Shown here piece by piece: positions 1 to 6,392 of a DNA stretch of 9,214 bases. This DNA comes from JANMEX01 sp031423755 (GTDB lineage Bacteria; Pseudomonadota; Alphaproteobacteria; Rhizobiales; Rhizobiaceae): positions 1-9,214 of the forward strand of contig JANPGC010000104.1 in the NCBI GenBank assembly GCA_031423755.1, written 5' to 3'. Below the pieces are notes generated by a model. That model searched no databases. It was not told the origin of the DNA and saw nothing but the letters and a program-made list of their open reading frames with translations. How positions within the stretch are numbered: position 1 is the first letter of the stretch; each line of letters starts with the position of its first letter. The position numbers and the translations under genes were made by a program.

Positions 1-1664
1 AACAGCCCGGCATATTCACCTTGGCTTCCGGCATTCGGCTGCAGCGACACGGCGGCAAAGCCGGTGATTTCGCAGAGCCAGCTTTCAAGCTCCGCAATCA
101 TTTCGCGGATGCCCTTGGTGTGTCTGTCCGGGGCAAACGGATGGAGATTTGCCACTGACGGCCAAGACACAGGCATCATTTCGGCGGCAGCATTCAGCTT
201 CATTGTGCACGAGCCGAGCGGAATCATCGCGCGGTCGAGCGCCAAGTCCTTGTCAGCCAGGCGGCGCAGGAATCGCATCATTTGCGTTTCTGAACGGTTC
301 TCGTGGAACACCGGCTGGGTCAGGAATTTGCCTCTGCGCGGGGCAGGGAGACGTGTCTCAGCTTCTGCCGGAAGGCTTGATGCGCCGAAAAGCTCGGCAA
401 GCTCAAAGGCATCCAGCTCGCTCGACGCCTCGTCAAATGAGACCGCGACTCGATCTGCATCCAGGGGCCGGACGAACCGTCCACCGCGTTCCGCTTCCTG
501 TGCAATCGCATTGGCGCGGCCCGGTGCGGACACGGTCACTGTGTCAAAGAACAAATGGCCGGCGACTGCGTTGCCAGCGTCGGTCACTGCTGCAGCAAAC
601 CGGCTGGCCAAGCTGTGCACCTGGGTTGCGATTTCGGTGAGCCCTTCCGGCCCATGCCAAATCGAATAGGCCGCTGCCATGTTGGCGAGCAGCGCCTGCG
701 CCGTGCAGATGTTGGATGTCGCCTTGTCGCGGCGGATGTGCTGTTCGCGGGTTTGCAAGGCGAGCCGGTAGCCGGGGCGGCCCTTGGTATCAACGGACTG
801 GCCGACCAGCCGGCCGGGCATCAGCCGGGTCAAAGCGTCAGTCACGGCAAGATATGCGGCATGCGGTCCGCCAAACGCCATGGGCACGCCGAAGCGCTGC
901 GTCGAGCCTGCCGCAATGTCCGCGCCCCATGAGGCCGGGCTTTCTGTGACGACAAGCGCCAGCGGATCGCACACGGCAATCACCAGCGCTCCTGCCGCCT
1001 TTGCCTGCTTGATGATCGTGCCGAAATCACCGTAGACGCCGTAAGTATCTGGCCAAGGCACAATGACCGCCGCCGTCTTGGCATCTATGTTGTCGCAATC
1101 AATTGTGAGGCCCAACGGCCCGGCGCGGGTCTCGATCACGTCGGTCACCTGCGGATGCAGAGCGCCCGCGATGATGATCCGGTCACGCTCGCCCTTGTGG
1201 TGGCGGACTGCAATGCCGACCGCTTCGGCCACGGCCGTCGCTTCATCGAGCAACGAAGCGGAAGCGACATCAAGGCCAGTCAGCTCGCAGACCAGCGTCT
1301 GGAAGTGGAACAGAAGTTCCAGGCGGCCTTGGCTGATTTCCGCCTGATAGGGCGTGTAGGCCGTGTACCAGGCCGGATTCTCAAACAGGTTGCGCTGGAT
1401 GACTGGCGGCACCAGCGTGCCGTGGTAGCCTTGGCCGATGAAGCTTTTCAGAACGTCGTTCTGTGCCAGCTTGTCCTGCAACTCGGCCAGTGCGCCGGCT
1501 TCGGATGCTGCTTCCGGCAAATCGAGATCATGTCCGAGTCGAATATTTGCCGGAACGGTCTGCCTGATGATGGTTTCAACCGATGTGACGCCGAGCGTCT
1601 TTAGCATGGCCTTGCGGTCCGCGTCGGACGGACCGATGTGGCGGGCGGAAAAGGGAGCTGTCAT
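1..1664 (-). CDS. gcvP: Glycine dehydrogenase (decarboxylating), P-protein, N-terminal 554 residues (runs off left edge)
   Basis: This is the PLP-dependent P-protein of the glycine cleavage system. It decarboxylates glycine and passes the aminomethyl group to the lipoyl arm of GcvH. I translated the reverse strand from the ATG at 1664 and the frame stays open to base 1. The N-terminus has the family motif RHIGP (residues 8-12). Further on are YTPYQAEISQGRLE (about residues 103-116) and PLGSCTMKLN (about residues 482-491), all typical of GcvP. The visible part covers the GDC-P N-terminal domain and the beginning of the second half. The PLP-binding lysine motif normally lies near residue 700 and is therefore outside the window. 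Full-length single-chain GcvP is about 950 residues, so roughly 58% is present. The ATG lies 7 nt after the gcvH stop, so the gene is co-transcribed with gcvT and gcvH. No frameshift or internal stop was seen. Confidence 0.97.
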   Translation of the reverse strand, partial: MTAPFSARHIGPSDADRKAMLKTLGVTSVETIIRQTVPANIRLGHDLDLPEAASEAGALAELQDKLAQNDVLKSFIGQGYHGTLVPPVIQRNLFENPAWYTAYTPYQAEISQGRLELLFHFQTLVCELTGLDVASASLLDEATAVAEAVGIAVRHHKGERDRIIIAGALHPQVTDVIETRAGPLGLTIDCDNIDAKTAAVIVPWPDTYGVYGDFGTIIKQAKAAGALVIAVCDPLALVVTESPASWGADIAAGSTQRFGVPMAFGGPHAAYLAVTDALTRLMPGRLVGQSVDTKGRPGYRLALQTREQHIRRDKATSNICTAQALLANMAAAYSIWHGPEGLTEIATQVHSLASRFAAAVTDAGNAVAGHLFFDTVTVSAPGRANAIAQEAERGGRFVRPLDADRVAVSFDEASSELDAFELAELFGASSLPAEAETRLPAPRRGKFLTQPVFHENRSETQMMRFLRRLADKDLALDRAMIPLGSCTMKLNAAAEMMPVSWPSVANLHPFAPDRHTKGIREMIAELESWLCEITGFAAVSLQPNAGSQGEYAGL

Positions 1665-1671
1665 TTTGCGT

Positions 1672-2040
1672 TCACCCGACCATTTTCAAATAGGCGGCCT
1701 CGTCCATGAGCCCATCAAGCTGCGACGGGTTTGACAGCGTCATCTTCCACAGCCAGCCGTCGGCTTCCGGCGAGCCATTGACGATGGCGGGGTCTGACGA
1801 AAGCGCGGTGTTCACTTCGGTGATGGCCCCATCAACGGGCGCATAGACATCTGATGCCGCCTTGACCGATTCAACGACGACTGCCGCGCCGCCCTTGGCG
1901 ACGGTCTTGCCGGTTGCTGGAAGGTCAACAAACACCAGATCGCCGAGCTGTTCCTGCGCATACTTCGTGATGCCGACGGTGGCGACATTGCCTTCGACGC
2001 GGAGCCATTCGTGGTCTTCGGTGAAATAGGTCTTGCTCAT
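1672..2040 (-). CDS. gcvH: Glycine cleavage system H protein (lipoyl carrier)
   Basis: This 122-residue protein carries the aminomethyl intermediate between the P-, T- and L-proteins on a lipoylated lysine. The sequence begins MSKTYFTEDHEWL, a classic GcvH start. It contains the lipoylation motif VVVESVKAASDVYAP with the modified lysine at residue 60, and ends in the usual helical tail (DGLMDEAAYLKMVG). The length is normal for the family. The frame is open further upstream to 2241, but that extension only overlaps gcvT out of frame. The ATG at 2040 is preceded by an AAGGA ribosome binding site 7 nt away that lies inside the last codons of gcvT. The gap to gcvT is 4 nt and to gcvP 7 nt, consistent with one translationally coupled operon. 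Its lipoyl group would be built from the octanoyl group that LipB (7633-8379) attaches. Confidence 0.98.
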   Translation of the reverse strand: MSKTYFTEDHEWLRVEGNVATVGITKYAQEQLGDLVFVDLPATGKTVAKGGAAVVVESVKAASDVYAPVDGAITEVNTALSSDPAIVNGSPEADGWLWKMTLSNPSQLDGLMDEAAYLKMVG

Positions 2041-2044
2041 CGGA

Positions 2045-3142
2045 TTATCCTTTGACGTAGCGATGGGGAGTGAAGGGGAGGGAGGCGACGGTGACCGGGA
2101 TCTTATTGCCGCGCACGTCGGCGAATAGAGCTGCGCCCGTGTCGAGCGCGGATTTGTTGACGTAGCCCATGGCGACAGGGTGGTTAACCGTCGGTCCAAA
2201 ACCGCCCGAATTGATGATGCCAACTTCGTTGCCATCGGCATCGGTCAGCAAGGCGCCATTGCGCACTGGCATGCGGCCTTCGGGTTTCAGCCCCACGCGT
2301 TTGCGCGATGCGCCTTTGGCAAGCGCCGCCCGGAAAGCATCGGCGCCATTGAAAGTTCCGGTTTCGCGAAGTGCCTTCGGAATTGGCCAGAGCAGGGAGG
2401 CTTCGACCGGCGTGGTCGTCTCATCCATGTCATTGCCGTAGAGACACAGACCCGCTTCGAGGCGCAGCGAGTCGCGTGCGGCGAGGCCGATCCATTCGAC
2501 ATCCGGCTGTGCAAGCAGTTTGGCTGCGAGCGCTTCTGCGTCTTTTGGCTTCACTGCAATCTCAAGCCCGTCTTCGCCGGTGTAGCCGGAGCGGGTGATG
2601 ATCAGACCGTCCTGCTCCTTGCCGTGCATGAAGGTCAGGTCCGAGCCGTCGATGCCCGCGGCCTTGGCTGCGGCAACTGCGGTTGGACCCTGTATTGCCA
2701 AGAACACGCGGTCGAGCGCTTCGAGCTTGCAGCCGTGCGTTTCGACGATGCCGCTGATCTGGGCCTCGTCGATCGCAGCGCGCGAGGCGTTGGCGACGAT
2801 GATCCAGCGGTCGGCAGCATAACGGGTGACGATCAGATCGTCGATGATGCCGGCCTGGTCATTGAGCAGAAGCGTGTATTTGCTTTCTCCGGCGTATATC
2901 AGCGCCGGATCAACCGGGCAGGTTGCCGCTAGAGCCGTATCGGCGTTGGCACCTGTCAATTCGAACAGCTGCATATGGGAGATGTCGAAAAGACCGGCTT
3001 TCTCGCGGGTGTGAAGATGTTCCTTCATCACGCCAAGCGGATAGGTGATCGGCATGTTCCAACCGGCAAAGCCGCCAAATTTGGCGCCGGCTTGTTCGTG
3101 CAATGATTTGAGGGGCAGTTCGCGAAGGCTTCCAGCTTCCAA
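2045..3142 (-). CDS. gcvT: Glycine cleavage system T protein (aminomethyltransferase)
   Basis: GcvT transfers the methylene unit from aminomethyl-GcvH to tetrahydrofolate and releases ammonia. The 365 residues show typical family blocks: FAGWNMPITYP (about 25-35), TREKAGLFDISHM (45-57), GIIDDLIV (98-105, where the conserved catalytic Asp lies), SGYTGEDGLE in the middle, and GYVNKS in the C-terminal barrel domain. Length is normal. The start is a TTG at 3142. A GGAG ribosome binding site lies 6 nt upstream, and homology extends to the first residues (LPLKSLHEQAGAKF), so no internal ATG is a better start. It is the first gene of the gcvT-gcvH-gcvP operon, and its leader contains the tandem glycine riboswitch at 3193-3370. 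The only uncertainty is the exact start codon. Confidence 0.97.
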   Translation of the reverse strand: MEAGSLRELPLKSLHEQAGAKFGGFAGWNMPITYPLGVMKEHLHTREKAGLFDISHMQLFELTGANADTALAATCPVDPALIYAGESKYTLLLNDQAGIIDDLIVTRYAADRWIIVANASRAAIDEAQISGIVETHGCKLEALDRVFLAIQGPTAVAAAKAAGIDGSDLTFMHGKEQDGLIITRSGYTGEDGLEIAVKPKDAEALAAKLLAQPDVEWIGLAARDSLRLEAGLCLYGNDMDETTTPVEASLLWPIPKALRETGTFNGADAFRAALAKGASRKRVGLKPEGRMPVRNGALLTDADGNEVGIINSGGFGPTVNHPVAMGYVNKSALDTGAALFADVRGNKIPVTVASLPFTPHRYVKG

Positions 3143-3147
3143 TACAG

Positions 3148-3186
3148 TCTCCAGACACGGTTCGGCTGAGCGCGAAGATCGCGCTC
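3148..3186 (-). promoter_or_regulatory. Riboswitch expression platform: perfect hairpin followed by gcvT ribosome binding site
   Basis: Between aptamer II and the gcvT start lies a perfect inverted repeat. On the minus strand it reads GAGCGCGA-TCT-TCGCGCTC (3186-3168), with 8-bp arms and a 3-nt loop. No U-tract follows, so it is not an intrinsic terminator. Next comes GTCTGGAG (3156-3149), which contains the GGAG ribosome binding site 6 nt before the TTG. This octamer can pair along its whole length (one G-U pair) with CTTCAGAC at 3207-3200 in the 3' part of aptamer II. That pairing would hide the ribosome binding site when the aptamer is unfolded. Both repeats are seen in the sequence; the switching mechanism is inferred. 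Confidence 0.6.
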
Positions 3187-3192
3187 TTACCG

Positions 3193-3370
3193 CCCCTCTG
3201 TCTGAAGCCTGAGAGACTCGCGCCGCCGGAACTCTGTCAGCGACACTTACACCTTCGGCGCGGGGTAGTGCCCCGACTTTCCAGAGTTGTCTTTACCCCA
3301 CACGGTTCTTTTGCCTGAGAGATTTCGGGCGATTTCCCCTTCGGCGGCCGTTTCCAGCTCTCTCCCGCGT
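3193..3370 (-). promoter_or_regulatory. Tandem glycine riboswitch (two aptamers) in the gcvT leader
   Basis: Read on the minus strand, the gcvT leader contains the conserved glycine aptamer core twice. Aptamer I (about 3370-3299) has GGGAGAG, then CCGCCGAAGGGGAAA, then TCTCTCAGGCAAAAG and a closing GGGG. Aptamer II (about 3288-3193) has ACTCTGGA, then GCGCCGAAGG, then AGTCTCTCAGGC and a closing ACAGAGGGG. In aptamer II, CTCTG (3286-3282) can pair with CAGAG (3200-3196) as the closing P1 helix. The short linker between the two, and the position directly upstream of the glycine cleavage operon, are classic. The known role of this family is to turn on gcv expression when glycine is abundant. Aptamer II has CTTCAGAC where the family usually has an A-rich stretch before P1, which matters for the expression platform described next. 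Confidence 0.95.
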
Positions 3371-3376
3371 GCGGCC

Positions 3377-3394
3377 AAGGCCCGCAAGGGCCTT
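3377..3394. other. Perfect 7-bp GC-rich inverted repeat at the 5' edge of the gcv leader
   Basis: The sequence AAGGCCC-GCAA-GGGCCTT is a perfect stem-loop lying between the end of the molybdopterin oxidoreductase gene (3449) and the first glycine aptamer. It could stop or slow read-through from the upstream minus-strand unit. However, no run of U follows on either strand, so it is not a convincing intrinsic terminator. It could equally be a structural element at the start of the gcv leader RNA. Confidence 0.4.
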
Positions 3395-3411
3395 CGACGA
3401 AGCGGAACCTA

Positions 3412-3441
3412 ATTCAACCCATCCTGTTTGTCACGCGACAA
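3412..3441 (-). promoter_or_regulatory. Candidate promoter for the gcvT-gcvH-gcvP operon
   Basis: Only 78 bases separate the upstream gene from the riboswitch, so a dedicated gcv promoter must lie here if there is one. The best minus-strand candidate I see is TTGTCG (3441-3436), an 18-nt spacer and TTGAAT (3417-3412). Each hexamer matches 4 of 6 consensus bases. The -35 part overlaps a small inverted repeat, TTTGTC-ACGC-GACAAA (3427-3442). This is a weak match, and transcription reading through from the oxidoreductase gene is an alternative. Confidence 0.25.
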
Positions 3442-3448
3442 ATGATGG

Positions 3449-4249
3449 TCAGATTCCGCCAAACCAGTCATAGCCATTGTCTTCCCAGTAGCCGCCGTTG
3501 CCGTTGCCAAACGGCTTGAAATCATCGACCAGAGTAATTTTCCGGATGTATTTTGCCTGCTTGTAGCCAAGCTGACGCTCAACCCGCATGCGCACCGGTG
3601 CACCGTTGGCGATTGGCAAATCCGTGCCGTTCATGCCCCAGGCGAGAATTGTCTGCGGATGGCGGGCGTCTTCAAGGTCGATTGATTCGTAATATTTGAT
3701 CGCACCGGAAAGTGACTGATCGATTGTGTCATAGCAGTCGATCAACAGGTAACGCGCCGAGTTCTTGACACCGACAGCGTCAAGCACCGCCGCCACCGGA
3801 GTGCCGGTCCATTTGGCTACGCAGCTCCAGCCTTCGACGCAGTCATGGCGGGTGATCTGTGTGCGGGACGGCATGGATTTCAGCTCAGCCAGCGAGAATG
3901 AGCGCGGCTTGTCGACCAACCCGGCGATCTCGAGTTTGTAATCGGCGAACTTGTTTGCGACCAAAGCCAAATAGTCTTCGTCCTCCGGATTGGTCACGCC
4001 GTTGGGGCGCATCGGCTGGCGGATGTCGCTTTCGGAAAACTCCGCAGCCAAGCTGTTTTCACCGAGCAACATCCTTTGGACGCGATAGGTCAGATTGTTG
4101 GCCTTTTCGAGCGTCTCGTGCACAGCGTAATCGGCACGGAGCCAGTTGTCGAACGCGTCGCAGCCGGTGAGGGCGAGCGTGGAGCCGCCAACAGTTGCCG
4201 CAGTCAGGAAGCGGCGGCGGGCGAAGTTGATATTCGATTTCATTTCCAT
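3449..4249 (-). CDS. Tat-exported molybdopterin-dependent oxidoreductase (sulfite oxidase/MsrP superfamily), probable lipoprotein
   Basis: This 266-residue protein is predicted to be a periplasmic Mo-cofactor enzyme. The N-terminus has a twin-arginine motif RRRFL (11-15), a hydrophobic stretch, then LALTGC (25-30). The last four residues fit a lipobox with Cys30 as the lipidation site. The Mo-binding domain spans about 105-245. It contains HDCVEGWSC (135-143), in which Cys137 aligns with the Mo-ligating cysteine of MsrP-type enzymes, and later GAPVRMRVERQLGYKQAK. It is shorter than E. coli MsrP (about 330 residues) and has no C-terminal dimerisation domain. The ATG at 4249 is one base after the cytochrome b stop and has GGGAG 8 nt upstream; a second in-frame ATG lies at 4243. 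The partner is not an MsrQ-type protein but a larger cytochrome b, so I do not call it msrP. The substrate is unknown; an S- or N-oxide, or sulfite, is plausible. Confidence 0.88.
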   Translation of the reverse strand: MEMKSNINFARRRFLTAATVGGSTLALTGCDAFDNWLRADYAVHETLEKANNLTYRVQRMLLGENSLAAEFSESDIRQPMRPNGVTNPEDEDYLALVANKFADYKLEIAGLVDKPRSFSLAELKSMPSRTQITRHDCVEGWSCVAKWTGTPVAAVLDAVGVKNSARYLLIDCYDTIDQSLSGAIKYYESIDLEDARHPQTILAWGMNGTDLPIANGAPVRMRVERQLGYKQAKYIRKITLVDDFKPFGNGNGGYWEDNGYDWFGGI

Positions 4250-4250
4250 T

Positions 4251-5093
4251 TCAGTGGCTCCCGTCTTTGGACACCGGATCGATACGGTACCATCCGGTTA
4301 TGATCGACCGCAATTCGTTGATTGGCCCGGCTGCAAGGATCATCAGCATGTGGATGACAAAGAAGGCGACCAGCAGGAACATGGCGGTGAAGTGGATCGT
4401 CCGCGCTGTCTGCCGCCCGCCGAGGAGGTCATTCAAGAACGGCACCACCGCATTGAAGCCGGGCGACATCGCAAGGCCGGTGATGATGATTGCCGGGAAC
4501 AGAATGAACAGCACTCCGCCATAAGCGAATTTCTGTAGCACATTGTAGCGGCCCGTATGATGGAAGCGTAGCCGCGCGTGGTCAGCGATGTCCTTCGGCA
4601 GTGATCTGATGTCCGCCGTTGTGAGAGCCAGATCGCGGCGGATGTGGCCGTTGCGCAGACTTGCCAGGGCCCAGACGAACAATGTCCCAACCAATAGCCA
4701 GGCAAAGAAGAAGTGCACGATGCGCGCCGTGCCAAGTGAGTAATAGGACGGGATTGTCAGCGCCGGCGGAAACGCGCGATAGACAGGATCTTCGTCCGGT
4801 CCCGATACGCCGAAGACACCTGTGGTGTTGAAAGTGACGCCAAGTATTTCGGTGACCCCTTGCGGCTTTCCATCGACGTTAACGGCCTTGATGGCAAGAA
4901 CCTTGTTGTCGTAGCCAAAGCCGCTTTCCTTGCCGATGTAGAGCGTTGGATGGGCATTGAAGATTTGCAGGCCACTGAACAGCAGGAAGAAGAGGCAGGC
5001 GGCCCATAGCCAATGTGTCGTGCGGGTCCACCGGTTTTGCCGGTAGATCAAATCGCCTTTGGCGGCCTTCATATTCAGGGAATTAGCAGTCAT
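4251..5093 (-). CDS. Membrane cytochrome b (b561/b6-like, COG4117-type) electron-transfer subunit
   Basis: This 280-residue integral membrane protein probably exchanges electrons between the quinone pool and the Mo-enzyme encoded next. Four hydrophobic helices are visible (about 27-46, 121-143, 190-210 and 233-255). Each has a histidine near or inside it: His27 in RTTHWLW, His127 in ARIVHFFFAW, His234 in RTIHFTAM and His248 in FVIHMLM. That is the pattern expected for two b-type hemes. A large loop (about 47-120, with HPTLYIG) lies between helices 1 and 2, as in the thiosulfate reductase cytochrome b-like family. The ATG at 5093 has a strong GGGAGG ribosome binding site. The stop is one base from the oxidoreductase start, so the two genes are translationally coupled. 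The promoter must lie in the 192-bp divergent region to the right; I could not place it. Family assignment is by pattern, not by search. Confidence 0.88.
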   Translation of the reverse strand: MTANSLNMKAAKGDLIYRQNRWTRTTHWLWAACLFFLLFSGLQIFNAHPTLYIGKESGFGYDNKVLAIKAVNVDGKPQGVTEILGVTFNTTGVFGVSGPDEDPVYRAFPPALTIPSYYSLGTARIVHFFFAWLLVGTLFVWALASLRNGHIRRDLALTTADIRSLPKDIADHARLRFHHTGRYNVLQKFAYGGVLFILFPAIIITGLAMSPGFNAVVPFLNDLLGGRQTARTIHFTAMFLLVAFFVIHMLMILAAGPINELRSIITGWYRIDPVSKDGSH

Positions 5094-5221
5094 AGGATCG
5101 TCCCTCCCGTTTCATGTTCCCTTATGTCAGATTTACGTCTGGCGCTGCGGTAAAGTTTCATCGCAAAGCGCTCACTTCGCCGTCAGAAGAAGTCTATTAA
5201 CCACGCGGCTTATCATTTTTG

Positions 5222-5234
5222 CAAAGCAGCTTTG
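5222..5234. other. 13-bp palindrome in the divergent intergenic region (possible operator)
   Basis: CAAAGC-A-GCTTTG is a perfect odd palindrome. It lies between the cytochrome b gene (reading left) and the 332-residue gene (reading right), 52 nt before the latter's start. In this position it could serve as a regulator site for either gene. No known operator consensus is recognised, and a repeat of this length can occur by chance. Confidence 0.3.
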
Positions 5235-5253
5235 TTACCCTCCTTGCGGGAAA

Positions 5254-5271
5254 GGACATGAAGGCATGTCC
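5254..5271. other. 18-bp inverted repeat just upstream of the 332-residue gene
   Basis: GGACATG-AAGG-CATGTCC has perfect 7-bp arms around a 4-nt centre and ends 14 nt before the ATG at 5286, immediately upstream of the GGAG ribosome binding site. Placed here it is either a repressor site overlapping the start of transcription or a hairpin in the mRNA leader that could limit ribosome access. The structure is seen directly; the function is inferred. Confidence 0.45.
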
Positions 5272-5285
5272 ACGTGGAGACGATC

Positions 5286-6284
5286 ATGGCTGAATTGACT
5301 TTGGAGCCGCGCATCGCGGCAATTGCAGCGCGCAACCGTATTACTGCGGATGACGTTCTATTTCTGCGCGGCAATGTCTACCAGGACGGCATGTCCTCGC
5401 GCGGCGAGGTCGAGAGCCTTTTTGCGCTGGATGGTGCCTGTCAGGACAAGGCTGCAGAATGGGCGGCGTTTCTGATCGAGGCGGTTTGTGATTATGTTGT
5501 TCATCAGGAGAAGCCCGAGGGCTACCTGTCTGACGCTAATGCAGCATGGCTGCAAAGCGTGATTGTCCGCGATGGCCGCGTTGACCGCGCTACCGAGTTG
5601 GAACTGATGGTTCGTGTCCTGGAGACCGCAAGAACCGCTCCGGCAAGTTTCTCGGACTTTGTGCTGGCGCAAACGCAGTCGGCCATTTGCGAACCGCAGG
5701 GAGCGTTGGCCTCGGTTGATGGCAACAGCATGTTGCGGATCAGCGCCGAGGCGACGTCGGTTGTGCGCCGGGTGCTCTACGCCATGGGTGGCCACAGCAA
5801 TGTTGCGGTAACCAAGGCGGAAGCCGAGATGATGTTCAACCTGAACGACCGTGCGTCTGAAGGCCAGAATGACTCTGCCTGGAATGAGCTGTTCGTCAAG
5901 GCCATTGCAAATTTCATGATGGCGACATCCGGCTACAAGGTTCAGAGCCGTGACAAGGCTTTGGCGCAGGATACATTCCTGAACGCGCCCGCCGCTGGGC
6001 TTGGCGGCTTCCTGTCGCGGATGCTGACCGGCAGTCTTTCCGACCGGATGGGGTGGCGTGAGGGCGGCAGCGTTGAAGACCGTTTTGCCGACCGCAATGC
6101 CGCGTTGGACGCCGAAGCTTCTGATGCAGAGCGCATTACGCGCGACGAGGCCGAGTGGCTTGCCAAGCGCATCAACGGCGATGGCCAAATGGGCGCAAAC
6201 GAGCGGGCGCTGGTTGAATTTCTGAAAGCAGAATCTCCGGTCTTGCATCCGGAATTTCAGAAGATCCTCGAAAAGGTGGCGTGA
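5286..6284 (+). CDS. Unrecognised 332-residue protein with internally duplicated helix-DG-helix repeats
   Basis: I do not recognise this protein from any named family. There is no signal peptide and no clear membrane helix, so it is probably cytoplasmic. It is made of two related halves. Residues about 16-130 resemble residues about 150-330: VESLFALD aligns with AEMMFNLN, WAAFLIEAVCDYVV with WNELFVKAIANFMM, and YLSDANAAWLQSVIVRDG with RITRDEAEWLAKRINGDG. Four copies of a unit of about 32 residues start at residues 18, 80, 151 and 283. Each begins with [RY]-[IL]-[TS]; a DG or GG turn follows, then an acidic helix. The turns look like degenerate EF-hand loops lacking the first Asp, or like TerB-type helical repeats. 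A Gly-rich insert (about 234-262, AAGLGGFLSRMLTG) separates the parts of the second half. I chose the ATG at 5286 because GGAG lies 6 nt upstream; a GTG at 5274 is in frame but has weaker support. It is followed 108 nt later by the membrane protease gene on the same strand, which may be a partner. Confidence 0.85.
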   Translation: MAELTLEPRIAAIAARNRITADDVLFLRGNVYQDGMSSRGEVESLFALDGACQDKAAEWAAFLIEAVCDYVVHQEKPEGYLSDANAAWLQSVIVRDGRVDRATELELMVRVLETARTAPASFSDFVLAQTQSAICEPQGALASVDGNSMLRISAEATSVVRRVLYAMGGHSNVAVTKAEAEMMFNLNDRASEGQNDSAWNELFVKAIANFMMATSGYKVQSRDKALAQDTFLNAPAAGLGGFLSRMLTGSLSDRMGWREGGSVEDRFADRNAALDAEASDAERITRDEAEWLAKRINGDGQMGANERALVEFLKAESPVLHPEFQKILEKVA

Positions 6285-6392
6285 GTTCTGCTCTGCCGCC
6301 GCGTTTTTCGTGATCAGCGAACTCTTCTGGTACGCGGTAACGGAAAAGACAGGGTTGGCGGCGCAGCTTGAGGCGGGATCAGGGGTCATGAC

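Noticed and set aside
64..669. Plus-strand open frame (201 codons) opposite gcvP
   Set aside because: The minus strand encodes unmistakable GcvP here; the antisense product has a low-complexity Ser/Arg/Ala composition.
2041..2241. N-terminal extension of gcvH to a start at 2241
   Set aside because: It overlaps gcvT in another frame and lies upstream of the conserved GcvH start; the ATG at 2040 has its own ribosome binding site.
2180..2932. Plus-strand open frame (250 codons) opposite gcvT
   Set aside because: Entirely antisense to a well-conserved gcvT, with no recognisable domain and no ribosome binding site.
5094..5130. GGAAC sequence upstream of cytochrome b as an EcfG-type promoter
   Set aside because: No CGTT-like -10 follows at the required spacing, and it lies too close to the start codon.
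5358..6389. Long minus-strand open frame (343 codons) opposite the 332-residue gene
   Set aside because: Its product is rich in His, Arg, Cys and Gln with no domain pattern. The sense frame has a good ribosome binding site and a clear internal repeat, so this is an antisense shadow.
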